Shown here: one piece after another, positions 1 to 14,833 of the stretch
Layout of the letters: each line of letters starts with the position of its first letter
How positions within the stretch are numbered: the first letter of the stretch is position 1
DNA from: Archegozetes longisetosus
Taxonomy: Eukaryota; Arthropoda; Arachnida; Sarcoptiformes; Trhypochthoniidae
Direction: 5' to 3'
NCBI GenBank assembly: GCA_018873245.2
Contig: JAEMBT020000002.1
Coordinates: forward strand, 10,948,001-11,012,000
DNA length: 64,000 bases
Notes under the pieces: model-generated
Databases searched by the model: none
Told to the model about the DNA's origin: nothing
The model's input: only the letters and a program-made list of their open reading frames with translations
Program-made: the position numbers and the translations under genes

Positions 1-1279
1 AGATCGAGTCAAAGTAAAGAGATGATTGTTTTATAGATTCCTTACCCGTCGGTGACCCGTGACTTGCTTGTTAATAATCAAAGTTATAATAAGAGTATGA
101 AATTTAGTCAAGACTAGTAACTTATCGGTCGTTAAACCGATAACGAATAAGACAATACCGAAATAATATATCTCGATCTTAATCAAAAACTTGATCTTTA
201 CTGCAATCAATCAAAATGCGATTAGTGGTTACATCTTCACTGATGTCTTAATTCCCAAGTAGTCTAATCAACTATAGCTAAAATGAAATCCAAACAGATC
301 AAATTGAAATATCTTATCAAATAAAACTGAATTACACCTTAAGGACAGTTGAGAAGGAAAGAGAACCCAATCTTTATTTTCAAATTTGTCATAATTTCAA
401 CTTTCAAATGTTTTCAGTGGAAAGCAATCTCTGTAACTCTGCAACAAATTCTCGCAAATCGTATTGAAAATGAGAAAATAAGTTAGAGAAATATCTGGAT
501 TTTGATGATATACTGCGATTTTTAGGTCTATTACAATAAATGCCGATCTTTTGTAGCATTGTTTCGGCCAATTACTTTCTAACAGATTGAAAATATTTGC
601 TTTTCAAACTTTATTGACTGTCATATGAAACTCTTGCTTGTCATAAATCCAATTGACTCTATGACCTATAAATTCAGTTATATTCCGATGTATTGATTGA
701 ACTTGAGCATTTCAGTGGTGTTTGATCTAGAGTTGCAATATTGAGAAAAAACAGACAGATATTTGATTGAACTCGAAAATAGAAATACAACTCAATAGAT
801 AATAACACGGACGTTGAAACACGATTTTGATGAATAACGCTTTTACTTGGTGGGCATTTGAATGAAAAGATTGGATAACTGCTTATGACATTATGTCCAT
901 TATTTTTGTTTGATTGTGGCCTAAAAACCTACTTATAAAAGAAAACTTTATCTCAAAGTAGTTGTGAGATATTTTCATGTCTTTTACTTTAGGCCTTATC
1001 CTATATGAGGGCTATTTGTCAAGTAATAGTATATTTGAGGCATAATTCCGTCAGTTATTCAAATATACATTACAATTGAATATTCTGAACTACTATCTTT
1101 ACATTAATAACTTGAAATCATTTTGGTATAGCAAATCTGTTATCAACTTAGTCAGAAGTGCTCAGAGTTTTGTAACTTTATTAAAAATTCATAATTTATG
1201 AGCTGTTGAGTAATCCAAAACGTTGACGTATTGTGCGTGCAAAATTATAAATTTTCATAAATTCACAACTTGATCTCAG

Positions 1280-1429
1280 GATTATTAACAACAGAACACT
1301 TGAGTCCCTTTGCAACTGATGATGAACTAAACTTTAGGAGCGCTCTAGGCATCAAGCGAGTAGATGACACGTTTTTTCTTTTAGAATTGATTCACAATTT
1401 CGGAAGCGAACCTTTATTTCACTTGTTAA
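1280..1429 (+). CDS. orphan exon candidate, unknown gene
   Basis: This 150-base open stretch lies between a good acceptor (ctcag before 1280) and a near-consensus donor (gtaagt from 1430). It enters and leaves in phase 1, so it is a symmetric exon. The 49 whole codons include the segment DDTFFLLELIHNFGSEPLF, which looks more protein-like than the surrounding sequence. I do not recognise a family and found no matching flanking exons. Nothing ties it to the receptor downstream. It may be a chance ORF. Confidence 0.25.
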
Positions 1430-2659
1430 GTAAGTTTTCAGTAATATTCCACTTTATATTTGTTTTGATTAGCAATAAGTAAACAAATTTACAAACCAAA
1501 CTAACAGTTGAGTCAAATTTTCAGGTTTATTATGAACTGATTTGGAGCAAATTATTGCCAATAACTTATCAAAATGTGCTCTTAGAGCGTGAGTTAAAAA
1601 TAACTTATTGCTTCTAAAAATGATCATACTTATGGCATATATCATATGAGATAAAGCGATCAGTTTAGAGTAAGATAAAAATATCTACTTTGCTCTTTTC
1701 AGTCTAAGAAACACTCAATCAATTCTTTACGTTAGCTTCAAATGGTCAATTAAGAGTTCCGTCATTTTTTCTGAGACTTATGTATTAGAACGATGTTTAA
1801 ATGCATGAGATGTAAAATCAAGTATTTTTCCAATTTATTCACTGTGTTTGGTGTAAGTTATCAAATATCTAATGAACACTTTGAAAGTAGGCGAAAATGC
1901 AAAAATCGCAGACTTCTTACAATGTAGCTACGACTAAAGTATCCTCTTTGACATTTATTTAAGTCAATTTGGTGACAGAAAGTTGTATTTTGTTAAAGAA
2001 ATGAAGCTTTAAGTTGAAATGTTATCTCTGCAGATATATCAGATTGGGTTTGAACAACTTGTTTAGGCAGTACGCGTCGTATAAACGTCTGATGGAACTC
2101 ATATATAAAAAGTTTTAAGCAAATAAAAATTGTCATTTTTTATATTTTCATTTTTCGTATACGTTTACGATCCAAATATTTAAAAAAGAAATGATTTATT
2201 CGATATTTAAGCAAATTTTGTTACTTACTTTTTACTTGATTTTTGGTAGGCTTTTTCTAACAATTGCATCTCAACAATCAAATGAATTAACATATAATCA
2301 TATGAGAGACTCTACTTTGCATTTGTTTTTATAAGATATACTCTCAAACATATACTAATGATCTCAAACAGAAAAGTCTTTGAGATGAAACTCGATTTTT
2401 CGGAATCCCTCTTAGAATTGATGCTTAGGCTGCTGAGCCTTTTAATAATCTTTTATTTGATTTTGTTTCTCAGTGAAATACATTTTTATAAATAAAATGC
2501 AGAGATATTTTACTTTTGAAATTGCAATAACTCTAGAATTAATCTGAATTAAACCATTCAATTTTTGTGAACAGCGCTTCAATCCTACTGTTATTATAAA
2601 ATACTTTTCGATTTACATACTCTCAAAGAGTAGTTTGCAATTACTTTTTGCAAAAACCT

Positions 2660-2678
2660 TATATATATATATATATAT
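2660..2678. repeat. (TA)n microsatellite
   Basis: A pure TA dinucleotide run of about 19 bases, followed by two copies of tgatttattt. Confidence 0.9.
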
Positions 2679-5539
2679 TTTGATTTATTTTGATTTATTC
2701 AATTCTATATATTTGATTACTCCAAAAGGCCAAACATATGTTCGCATTTCATTTCAATATCGATGACTTGAAAACGTGATCTGCAATCGATAAATAATAA
2801 GTTTTCAAATGTTTGACAAACAATTCCTTTAAATAAGAACATTTGAAAGCACTTGGATTGAAGGAGAGATAGGCTTAGAATATTGTGTTCAGAATAGTTA
2901 GGGTTGAGAAGGAAATGAAATTTCAATGTCGATTCTGGCATTTACTGCATTCGTCTTTTTGATTGAAGTAGAGATCACTCCTTCACATCAATTGAAACAA
3001 GTGAATGGATGGCAACATAAATAATTAAAGGAGTATTTGTTATTTTGTGATCAATATTTAATGAATACCATTAGAGTTGACTTTGACTGTTTTGCGTGGA
3101 ATAGAGGGTCATTTGGTTTAGTGGAAGACAAAAAACAAATTTCTTTTTGTTTGTCTTTTTTTTGTTGCAATTAATTTTGCTTCTGGTCTGATTAAAGATC
3201 CATCCATTACTTTCTGCTCTGACATAACTTTGAATTATCTAATTTAAAATGCATTGTTCAATTGTTGAAAGATAAACTAATATAATGTTTTTGTTCAAAC
3301 AGTCATTTGTTATATGGAATGGTTTGACGGACCCTCTACTAAATCATATATGGAGTACTTGTAAGTAAAAATTATTCACTACTAAAATCAAATCATTTTC
3401 TGCATTATAGCCAGATTTGAGCCTAGAGAGTAGACATTAATTATCGATAAATAGATTGCCTTTTCTTGTTTTGAATCTTCTTAAGGAAATCAAGTTTTTC
3501 CTTTCATATATAATGTAATTGATATCTTCCATGCTTTTATATACCATCGCTTCCATCGATAAGGTTTAATGCAAAACTAAGATCATATTTTCTGCCAACA
3601 ACTCCACCAGAACCAGTCAGATGCCATTTTGACCCGTTTAGTCCTCAATCTGTAATTAATCATTAGTTTAATATAACTTAACGCATCGCTTCGATCTAAA
3701 CATTCGAGGAATAGCCCAGACATCACTTTTTTCTATACTTAGCATTATCGAACTGAAGATCAATGAATGCTGCTATGATATAAGGATAAGTTTGATAACA
3801 AGATAAGCCAATCACTTCCAATATTAGAGTCGACCTCCAATTACTCAATCAATAATTCAATTCTCAACTTTGTTCGCTTAAAGGTGCCTAAAATGTGTTA
3901 TTTTTTCAAATTTCAGATGCTTTAAATTGAAAATAATTTCAAAGTGAATGAACCACATTTGACGATATTTGATTTTAAATTTGCAAAAAAACATCAGAAA
4001 CTGACTGCTCACAATTATAACATAAGTTTGACTAATAATTCAAACAAATCCTTTCAAATAAGCAGTCACTTGTTAGCCAACTCTCGATTGATTCTTAGTT
4101 TATATTTAATAAAAATTTTTTATTCCTGTCAGTGAATTATTTCAATATTTTTGTTTTCAATAGACTCAAAAGAGTTGAATTGTCTTCAATCCCGAAGCAA
4201 TCAGTTTTGAATAAATGAAATCTGATTCGAGAAAATGGATTGTTTGAGACTAGAAGTGATCTTTAGCAAAAAATTGCTTGAATTTTTCTTCTTGAATGAT
4301 AAATAATGCAGTCCTTATAGAACAAAGTACCCGATTGACTGAATTTTTTTTATAGCTCTAGGGGCCTGTAGATTACAGTTTGAAGATTAGAGCAACAGAG
4401 AATCTAAAGTAGTTTTTTAGATAGCAAAATGCAATATCCAAGCCCTCTATATTCTATAAATCAATTCTATATGTCTGAGTAAATGATATGATTCGGTTGA
4501 GCTATAGTATGTTGTTTATATATACCTGTAGATCAGAGCTTCACAACTATTCGTTCATAAACAGAATGAGGAATATTTTTTAGTTTATATAAAATATCAA
4601 CTTACATCAAACTTATGACAGCTTAATATGAATTGCTTATGAGTGTGCATGATCTTATTTCGAGTAATCCGTCGTCCCAACAATTTGACGCATCACTAAA
4701 GTCACTTTTGGAACAAAGTCCTGCGATAAACTCTATTTTCTAATAAGCATTATCTCATTTGAAAATTTGAAAATTTGAAAAACTCAACTTTTGATTGATT
4801 GAAAAGTTGACGAATAAAAATGAATCCCAATAGGATTTGCACGAGGTTTATATTGAAAATAATTGGCGCACAATATTTAAATCTATTAGCTATACGTGAG
4901 AGACTATTCAAGAAAAGTGTTTCAGATTCATGAAAAGTGTTTCAATTTCTCGGCTCGAGTTAGAACTGATCAATTATTATTTCATAAATTACCGGCCGTT
5001 TCATAGTTGGTCTAATTGAAAATTTCATTAATATTCAAAACTAATTAAATATGTAAATTTAATTCAAATATAGAGTTAGACTCGAGATCACATTTAATAC
5101 ATGGTTAACCCTTAGATATATAGTCTAGCAAATTCGGGCCTTTGTTTAGTGATCGCTCATGTAGAAGTATTGTAGAAGTATTTTTGAAGATGTGACTCTA
5201 TTTTTGTTCGTCTCATGTTTTACTTCTGACAAAAGTTTGAAATGATGGCAAATAATTTGATACTTTCCCTCAGGAATTGCCTGATATTCTGACCTTTCTC
5301 CACAGCGAATCAATGAGATGACAATAACTTTTTTCCCTCAAAATTAATTACCAACGCTCAGAAGATTGTGTTGCGCCGCAAACTCAAGCTCGAGCGCAAC
5401 CACATTACTTCAGGATTTAATGTTTCTCATTCATCTTTACTTTTGATCACTAGATTCCTACTTTTCAGATGAGACTCAGGGTCTTTTCCAAGATTTTTTA
5501 TGAGGTAAATTGCTCAAAAGTTCAGTACTTTTATATTAT

Positions 5540-5562
5540 GAGAGAGAGAGAGAGAGAGAGAG
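5540..5562. repeat. (GA)n microsatellite
   Basis: An uninterrupted GA dinucleotide tract of 23 bases in non-coding sequence. Confidence 0.95.
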
Positions 5563-7060
5563 CCTGACAATTTTTATTAGTCAGCTTGAAAAATGAAGAT
5601 AAATCAACTAAGTAATAGTTGAACTAGTATTACTTGGAAATTGACTACTTTTCACTCCATCCAAATGAGCGATGCCTTCTTATGAACTGCTTGGTATGAA
5701 ACGATTTTCTAATACAACTAACTGGTTGTCATGAAATTTAAAATGAAAATTTTCAATATGAAACTAATGAAGAATAAGCTAAATGTTCGATCTTCTCCAC
5801 TTTTAGTACTTAGATGTGGAAAGTGAATAAAAGTTGCATAAAATGCCCTCATATTGGAATAAGTATTATTGAGAAAATGGAGCGATTCTCTGCCACCATA
5901 AACAACACTTTATCTAATAATTTATTGCCATTCATCACAATTTTGTTGATTTTACTCAATTTATCAGAGATTTAGTGAGTTGTTGGGCTTATATAAGAAA
6001 GAATAAGTAGAAAAAAACTTCAGTTATACTCATGTACTTAATTTAAAGCTTAAACAAAAATACGAAGTTTGAAGTGATTGGCTTATATATAGAGAAAGAA
6101 TTTCTCAGTATTTTCATAGCATTAAGTAAGGCGTAATAGTTGGTTAATTAAGACAGTGAGTCTAGATAAGACCATACTTTCCCCATTTGATTGAAAAGAG
6201 AAACAATTCAGGATTGAGAGTAAGATCTTTAATTTGGCCTCTAGTACTATATTGTTATTCTTTCTTCTGTTAATCTAAACTCGTGTCAAGAATACAAATC
6301 GTTCAGCCAATGATAGTCTATTATAGTTGGTGTGTAATTTGAGTAATAAGTTTGGATCTAGCAGTTATCCATTTGTTGGCTATAGAATCTATGAGATATT
6401 ATGATTATGACCAACATTCAATTACGATAAATTGTTTGCTTACTAATATTTATACATTGGGTGGCGGGCATGTAATCGGATAGTTATATATAATTGGATT
6501 CATAAAAATAGAATCATTTACATATCACTTGTACAGCGCTTTAACAATAAAACCCGAATATAAGTGAATAACTAGAGCGTAAGGTTTGACAAATGGCCAA
6601 ATTCGCTGCTCAATCCGTTAGCACTCAACTCGATAAAAAGCTTGTAAATCAAGTTTTGAGCACAAAATTGAATGCTAGACTTGGCGTTAAGTTGATTGAT
6701 CAACTAGTTTAAATGACTCTCTTAGCTATTTTAAATGATCAAAATGTTGCAAATATTCAGTTATTTGCTTATAAACTGCGTAATCCATATGATAGTGAAT
6801 GGATTTATTGGAAAGTAGCTGCAGAAACTACATCTCTATAAGTTTGTACTCAAGTTAGAGACAATCGGTAGAAGTCGATCAAATCTAAAATGACTTGTAA
6901 TCAAATCTGAATTCATATGAATGTAGAACAGAAGAAAAGGCAATCAGATTTTATGTAGGATCAGATTTAGGAATGTGAATCTGAAATTTGAATCGCTAAC
7001 TGAATTCGTGATTCAATTTTCTATAAGTTTTTGTTGAGTTGCTGTTTTTGTGTTTTGCAG

Positions 7061-10000
7061 AAAAAACATTTCAAACCAATTTTGAATAGAAAAAACTTAA
7101 ATATTTCTTTTCCAAAACAAATGAATAATAGATACAATGTGATCATCCTTTTGGTTACATATATGCTTCCAATATTTTCGATGATATACACTTACTTTAG
7201 AGTTGGTAGAGAATTATGGGGCAGTCAAAGCATTGGAGAATGTACTGCAAAACAAATGGAAAGCATAAAATCAAAAAGAAAGGTATTATTATTCCAAATT
7301 GGGATTGTAGCTAGATTGTAGCTAGATTCTAGCTATATTGTTAACATTTGTAACCATATTGTTAACATTGTCACTATATTGCCAGAAGATAAGCAACTAG
7401 AGTTTCTTAGTTTTTCTTTGTTTCACTCAGATTGTAAAAATGATGATGATGGTTGTCGCTATTTTTGGAGTAAGTATATTTCTTGTCTAACTTGTCTGTT
7501 CCAATAAAATATTAGTTTCTTGCAATCTCTATGCCATCACTACGCATCCGATTATATCAATCTCTTCTCCAATTTTGTCAACTTCAAATTCTGTTTATTT
7601 TAATTAAACTGTCGACTAGTTTCTAATTCAGTTAATTATAATTCAGTTAAATTCTACTAAATTCTGTTAGTTTAGTGAGATTAGAGATAAATAGTTAATT
7701 TGTTGTGACATTTGATGCATTTTTCATATGACTAATGAGCACTATGAATAACTTCTCACTAATTCAATTTGAACTTTATTTAAATGTCAGGTGTGTTGGG
7801 CTCCATATCATGTATATTTTCTTCTCGCACATCATTATCCAGAGATCATAAGTTCAGATTACGTTCAGCACATTTATTTGTCGATTTATTGGTTGGCGAT
7901 GTCGAACAGCATTTATAATCCATTTGTATACTGCTGGATGAACTCCAGGTAGTTTTTAGTTTATTAAACAATTGTTCCAAATAATTAAACCAATTGTTTC
8001 CCATATCACTACCCATAAAACAAATTGTTTTCCTCTCCGATTGCCCAATTGTTTTCATGGACTCGGTCATCAACATCTCAAACTTATCAGCATTAATGTA
8101 CTAGTATTACCAAACTGACAAAATATTTATTTTCAATCATTCGGTAACAATATTTTGATTAGTTTTCAAACATTTTGGTGTTTTAAAGTATTGTAGTGAT
8201 TATTCTGATGCAGCGCTTGTGTTGTGTTTATGAGATTTTGATTTAAAAATAGTTTATCATTTAGTTTGTCACATATGGGACAAAAAGCGATTAAATGTGA
8301 ATCAATATATTTTAGTCTAAATTGAAGCTAAAAATAATACTAAGCACTGCAACAAAATTGAATGAGTTCAAAGTTTGTAACTTCAACTCAATTGCAGTTA
8401 GAAGTTTCCAATCAATTTAAGTGATACTGATAAATGTTTCTCTTAAAAGAAGTTCCTCTTTTCAAAATAAATCTTTTTAAATATCAAGATTTAAGAATGA
8501 ACTGAACTAAAAATTTTAATAGCCTTATTAAATTTATATCCTATAATTTTATGCGCTAGTCTAGTTTGTTTGTCAGATAGTTGAAGGCTTTCAGCTGATA
8601 ATTACTACGAAATTTGCAAGCCTAAAGTTTATGGTTTGGAATAAGCTTGAATAAGTATAAAAAACATTTTATCTGCCTTTAAAATAAACCACACAAGATT
8701 GCGATACAGTTTGATCTCTCAATAAATTACATCCGTTTAAAGAATGCTATTTTGAGACAATCGTATATACCAAATACGGATATTGAGCGAAAGTCATAAC
8801 TCGATAAACATTAGCTCATCATTTGATCGATCGAAAGATAAGGAAACAAATCTGTATCAACAATCAAAGTGATTCATAACACAGTGCTAGCACAACAAAT
8901 TACACAAATTTAGGCAAATTTGCCCAAATGAAGCCAAGCCTTACTTTAGAATAATATATCTGATATGTTTTCGAACCAAAGTAACCCAGTCCAAACATTT
9001 CAATTACTGTTATTGTGACCCTCTTTCTTGTTCGTAAAGTATCTTAAACAGAATGAAAATAACTTCCATCGTTAACAAATCAAGCGTTGAATAGAAACCA
9101 CATTATGATTATTACCGTGTATTTGAGTGCAATTCTAGATTTATTATACACTATTATGCTTTTATTGAAGTTTGACACAAATCTATAAAACTATAGAATT
9201 ATGAAGAATGCGTGGACTGATGTAGAGCTAACATGCTCGCAACTGGATGTCAAAACCAATAAATAAGTTGTTCAAATTTTCAAGTATATTAAACTTTGAT
9301 GGTCAAATTGAATGTGGAGCAAATTTATGGTTTATGTGGGCATAAACTCGATTATGAAATATTACAGTACTACTTTAATGATTATTTGCACTAATGTATA
9401 ACTGAGTCCCACTGGGCTTTTAAAAAATTAATTACACTTTTGCTCAGCTTTCTAAGACACTAACATCGCCCCCAATCAAAAGTAGAGAATGTTTTCCAGG
9501 TCTGCTCAAGAATTAATGATATCTACCACTGAAATGATTATTTGACTGAAAACAAGCCATATCTTGATCTATCGATCTATTCTGTGAAAGAGTGGAACAG
9601 CCTTTATTAATAGCTATATAATTAAGTTCCTAGACATCATCATTAAAGCTCTGTTATTCAGGGTTTATGATCAAAATAATAATAAAATATTTATTCAGCT
9701 AATAATTAACAGATGAATGAATGAGGAGAAAAAGCTGATCGTGTATTGTATTCTAATGAGAGAAACATATTATATGTTATGCTTAATGTGAAATATCCGT
9801 TTGATCTGTGCCTCTGTCAAACCAAACAAGATGAAAATAACTCAAATAAAAAGAATATAGAATTTGAATATATCTATATAAATAGCATGTCATTTTATGC
9901 GAGACCAGTAAAAATAATATTTAATGCATATTTGATGTCTTATACAAACATGCAATACTTCATGCAAACTATAATTCCCTGTATGACCGTTCGTATAGTC

Positions 10001-12272
10001 TCATTACACTCACTTATAACATATACTCCATTAAAATAACGGCTAATATACCCCTTTGCTTTAGATTCCCAGTTTGTTAGATTCTAAACTTTCCATTTTG
10101 CAATCACAAATTCGAGATTAAAACAACAACAAAATTTGAAGATATATTAGAAAATTTAATAAACTAGCTGAAAAAATCGAAGACTTATTCCTAATCTACT
10201 GGTACTGTACAAAAATCAATTTAGAAATGTTTACAAACGCGTTTTTATTGAAAAAATGTGAACAGTGCAAAAATAAAAAATTATTGATAAAATATAGAAT
10301 TTGAACAATTAGAGAAAGCACAATTAAATATTTACAAATAAATCGATATTTTCACTTATGGCTAATTTATTTGATGTAAGAATTTAGTTCTAAAAATTTG
10401 TAACCTGCGAGATCGACCGAAAGAGCTAATCGAGACAGTACAAATTTACGCACTGAATCGATGCCGATAATGTTATAGAACTAGTTTAGTAGAGTCCCGA
10501 ATCAATTGTATAGAGCAGAGAATGGTTTGATGTGATTCTTTAACTATGCGCAACTTTTTGAGTTATCATGTTTTTCTCAAATCAAAGCAATTTATGTTAC
10601 TCAGCATTAAGATATGATCCCTCACAAACATCAAACAAAATAACTCTCCACTCAATTTAATTGATGGAATTCGAGTTCTATAATTTGAGCAAACAGTCTA
10701 ACTTAAACTAATAATCTAAGACACGAAAGATCTACTTTGAAACTGAAATGTTTAGTCGTATTTCTCGTCGATTTAAAATTTGAATGAAAAATGACAATTT
10801 GTAAGCCAAGGTTTTTGAGTGGATTTTAGCTATTTCAAATAAGCTTAAGATTACTCCACATTTGACTTCATATCTAAAATTACAATTATTTAGTCGAACT
10901 ATACATTTGAACTGGATTTTACGCTCACTTCTATTATATCTTCTGCGAATCTACATTATTGATACCCACAGATGACTGATCTTTGAAGCATCAAAGTTTT
11001 CTTATAAAATTCAATGAATTTCAATATGTTTTTGCTGACAACAATCGATAGCGAACGGTCAACAATTAAATAAAAATACGAAACTCATACAAATTTAATG
11101 AACTCAGACTCACATGCCTTCAGGTAATTAAGAGATCGACACTTTCTAAGTCTGACTTAAAATAAAGAGCATTAATTGAAGAAAGAAAACTTTTAATCAC
11201 ATTACGTTAAGTCACGAAAGAGGCTCAAGTAGAAAAGTTGAGTTTTGAAAATTTTTATAATTTTAAAAGTTGCTCATTAAGACAACCTTATCAGTGATTC
11301 ATCCTAACAACTTAACTGGTTGTTTGTATGATTTAAAGTCAATTTAATAGTTAAATTACTAATAAATCGCATTGACCTTGACCTTTAGAAAAATCGAAAG
11401 TTCAATCAATGTTTCTACTCTGGAAGTTTTAAGCATATATTAATGTATAAAAGATTTATCAAATTTTCTAAAGGCCAACTTCTCAATTGACCCAATCATA
11501 TTTGAAGTATACTTCTAGAACTTTATTATACGAAATAGAGATACTTTAATTACCTTTAATTAAGTGAATTAAGTAAAATTAATCTGTTAATTAGGTTTTT
11601 CCTGAGCCGATTCTGAATTAAGCACAATTTTAGTTTTTACTATTTGTCATTATAGACGCTATTAGTTCGCCAAAAGTTTTTAAGAATTAAACAATTACCG
11701 GAAAAGCACGAAATAACGTGATACTTCCTTTTTACAACCCAAGGGCTAGAATTGATTTTACGATTTCGAAAATAAACTCATTTTATCAGTTATTACTAGT
11801 AGAAAGTGTTTCACAGATCAATTACATTTTCCAAACGTATTATTTGAGTTGAAATTTGTGTTTAAAAAATTCAAGTTACATCTAAGTCAACGATTTCGAA
11901 AACTACCAAAAATTATTGAAAATTACAACAAAAGTCACTTTATCCTAAGTATAATTTAGAAGGAATTGGTTGAGAAACAATTTGAAACAAGAAATAAATA
12001 AGATATTTGCGACAAAATTATTGACTGTTGTTTTCAATCTGCTTATACTTTAGCATTACAGTAATACCAGTGCTCAATCGAAATTCAATTTATTCAAGTT
12101 ATTAATCTTTACGAATTTCAACTTAAATTTAAAACCAGCTTAAAGGTTGAAACGTAAAAACGTCGAAGTAGTGTCATTTGATTCTGAGCATTACTTCTAC
12201 ATCAAAAAATATGCATCAATTTTTCAAATAAGCGTATGACACTCAAATGCTTGAAGCGCTTGCGTTCTACCA

Positions 12273-12327
<55 letters not shown>

Positions 12328-14833
12328 ATCACAATTTGCTTAGGTTTCAATCAAATCTAAATAAATTTTCTCTAAGAATAATTATAGACTTCAGATAATG
12401 AGCAGTAAGAACAGAAAAATTGAATCGAATAATTTAAAAATAATAATAATCTGTTTGATCTAAAAAAGCAGAAATTACATGGAAGATAAGAAATTTTGTA
12501 CACTAATTTATTTTTCAGAGGAAGGTATAAATTTAGAACTAAAGCATTAAAAATTTAGTGGCCACTCTCGAGACTATGCGTATGAGATGAATACTGTTTA
12601 AAACAAGACTGATCTTGCATCTTCTCTCAAGAGCCACTTTTTGCTTCCAAAATCAATTTACTTTTATCAGATTAGATCTAAAAACTGACTATATGAGAAA
12701 CTTAATATGTTCTATTATTTATGTCAAACATCTATGGCCCAAATGCACAAAAGTATCTCTTTCGTAGTTTAATTTTGTCTAAAGATTATTTTGTTATAGA
12801 GCACGCTTTAAAAAATAAATCCGTTTTATTCAATGGAATTAAACAAAAACTTTTTCAATTTTTTGACCTCATTTTATATGTTGTATAGATATTATAGACA
12901 TAATCTTGAATTATACTCGAGATTAACCAAGACCAGTAGAATGACAAAAGTTGCATAATTGGTAACATAACTGAATTTTCTCATATTGAAAACTAGAATG
13001 GTTTGCCTTTCTATAACTCACGCTGACAAACCACATGCAGCCAGTTCTTGAGCTACGATCGATCAACTTACTTATCGATGTTTAATTTTTTGGCTCATTC
13101 AAATTTGCTGTACATTACTCTAGGAACCATACAGTGCATTGTCCTCAGTCAAAGTAGCCTAATATTTACACTTTCTCAACTGTACAGTATTGGACATTAA
13201 AATGATGTACAGTAGCTAAGCCATGTGACCCTCACTATGACGCACGCTAGCTTCAACTTGATTTTTAATTGTGATTCACTTGTTTATCTAAAATGATTAA
13301 GAATTGAATATGATGTTAAATAGATTATTGGAGAGACAGAAATGTTTACATAACAATATATGATTTCTCGTTGCTATGTGCTACTATGAATTGATCTGGT
13401 GTACTCAATTAATAGCCTTAATTAAAACAACCGTCAGACCTTAATTCCTAATATAAGTTTGATGGATTAGTGCACCACTTAGCCTATTTCTGCAACGTTA
13501 GATATCATAGTTCTGTTATTAATTAATATTAAAGGCTATTTTAGTTTGATCAAGTTTACATTAGATATTTATGAACTTGATTTTGTCATTTTTCAAAATG
13601 TATTTGCGCACGAATCAATGAACCCGTTATCTGAACATGAAAATAATTGTTTAACTTTACTTTAAATTAAAGAACAAGACAATAGCTTTTTCAAACTTTT
13701 GAAATAATCGATTTACTTGTATCTTCCCTGGAGTTGCGGAATAACTGAATATTTGATGACTTATTCGAATGAATTCTTAGAATGAATGTATCACTAATTC
13801 AAAAGTTTTCTAAATTAACTGATGTTTCATATAATTAAATATTGAGAGCCAAGCAGTAAAACAGCTATCTAATGATTAAGTGATGTGAGTTAAGCGATTA
13901 GATATTTTAATTGAACAAAGTTTTTAGTAATTTAACAGAAAATAAAGTAATATATAGAAGAAAGAGATTTCTATCTTTACTATCATATTATGATTCCATA
14001 GAATCTGATCTAATATGATTAGTGGGAAGAGTTTATGTTTTGCTCATTTCTCATTTCTCGTCCATTTGTTTGAATGGGCAAATTTTCAATTTTCTTTACA
14101 AACTATGTTTTAGGATCACGTTTTGCGACACTATTCAAGAATAAGATCTCTTTAGTTCAATTCTCTTTTCTTATAAGCCAAATAAACTAAACTGAGTACT
14201 CCCATCATTGACTCGAGCATAATAATAAAAGATTTTATTCACTAACACCCGAAGATATATTTCACTCTCAGGTCAATACTTGTTCCTTTGTTTGTCAGTT
14301 CTTTCAGGACTCAATGCTATGAAGAACGCTATGAATTATGAATAAGTCTTTTAGGAAATATAGAAAACGAATAGAGAGTGAAAAGAACTAAAAAAGTAAA
14401 ATCAACAAACACATTTATAGTTTATTATATTTCTATATAAGCTTATCTTAATTCCAAGATCTACCTCTCAACACCCAAACTTTCTCCTCTCAAATCTTTT
14501 CTTATTGAATTCTCGAGAGCTTCTCAGACTTAATTAGTATCTAATTTGCAATTTATTTGCACTTATAGATTTCGTCAAGGATTCAAAAATGTGTTCTGCT
14601 GTACATGTTTGAGAGATGACGAGAACAGGAGATTCGAAGAACAAAGATACCACGGAGGGGCCAGATATAGTTGTGCTTCAGAAGCGTGTGCTACTGATAT
14701 GAGAGTTCGCTACAATGGAAACGGTAATATCACTCTTCATACAGTAACTGAAACTTTACACACTAACGGAAGTGGCAGTTCGGGCCAAAACTCTCTTCAG
14801 CCAAAATTCGCTTTCCGAACAGAAATGCTGTGA
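7061..14833 (+). CDS. tachykinin-type neuropeptide receptor, 3' half
   Basis: A class A G-protein-coupled receptor of the tachykinin group, expected in the plasma membrane where it binds a neuropeptide. Exons 7061-7282, 7431-7469, 7791-7948 and 14569-14833 join in phase and give 227 residues to a TGA stop. Visible are membrane segment 5 (YNVIILLVTYMLPIFSMIYT), loop 3 with VGRELWGSQSIGE, segment 6 with CWAPYHVYF, segment 7 ending NSIYNPFVYCWMN (the NPxxY-type motif), then helix 8 FRQGFKNVFCC, where the paired cysteines are possible palmitoylation sites. The tail is Ser/Thr-rich. The WxxP(Y/F)H and WLAMSNSIYNP blocks resemble insect TkR and vertebrate NK receptors. Segments 1-4 and the ligand-binding N-terminus are missing, so TkR86C, TkR99D or natalisin-receptor identity cannot be decided. 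The last intron is 6.6 kb. Confidence 0.85.
7301..7385. repeat. short degenerate tandem repeats
   Basis: Intronic sequence built from two imperfect repeat types: two to three copies of a gtagctagatt unit, then two to three copies of a unit around atattgttaacattgt. It lies just after the donor of the first receptor exon. It looks like slippage-derived repeats with no evident function. Confidence 0.6.
7949..14568 (+). other. 6.6 kb last intron of the tachykinin-type receptor
   Basis: Bounded by a gtagtt donor at 7949 and an acceptor ending tatag at 14568. I see no conserved exon, RNA gene or transposase inside. It contains a TC microsatellite at 12277-12323. ORFs in this stretch are short and have no protein-like composition. 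Confidence 0.6.
12277..12323. repeat. (TC)n microsatellite
   Basis: An uninterrupted TC dinucleotide tract of about 47 bases in the large receptor intron. It is a likely polymorphic marker. Confidence 0.95.

Larger units (their letters stand above)
1..7060. other. gene-poor AT-rich region
   Basis: Apart from the exon-like ORF at 1280-1429 and a 39-codon ORF at 6593-6712, I see no recognisable protein, RNA gene or transposon here. It contains an AT dinucleotide run (2660-2678) and a GA run (5540-5562). The 5' exons of the tachykinin-type receptor, covering membrane segments 1-4, should lie here or upstream of the window, but I could not find them. Confidence 0.5.

Noticed and set aside
9746-10039. 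97-codon ORF in the large receptor intron
   Set aside because: Rich in Asn, Ile, Lys and Tyr as expected from AT-rich non-coding DNA; no motif.
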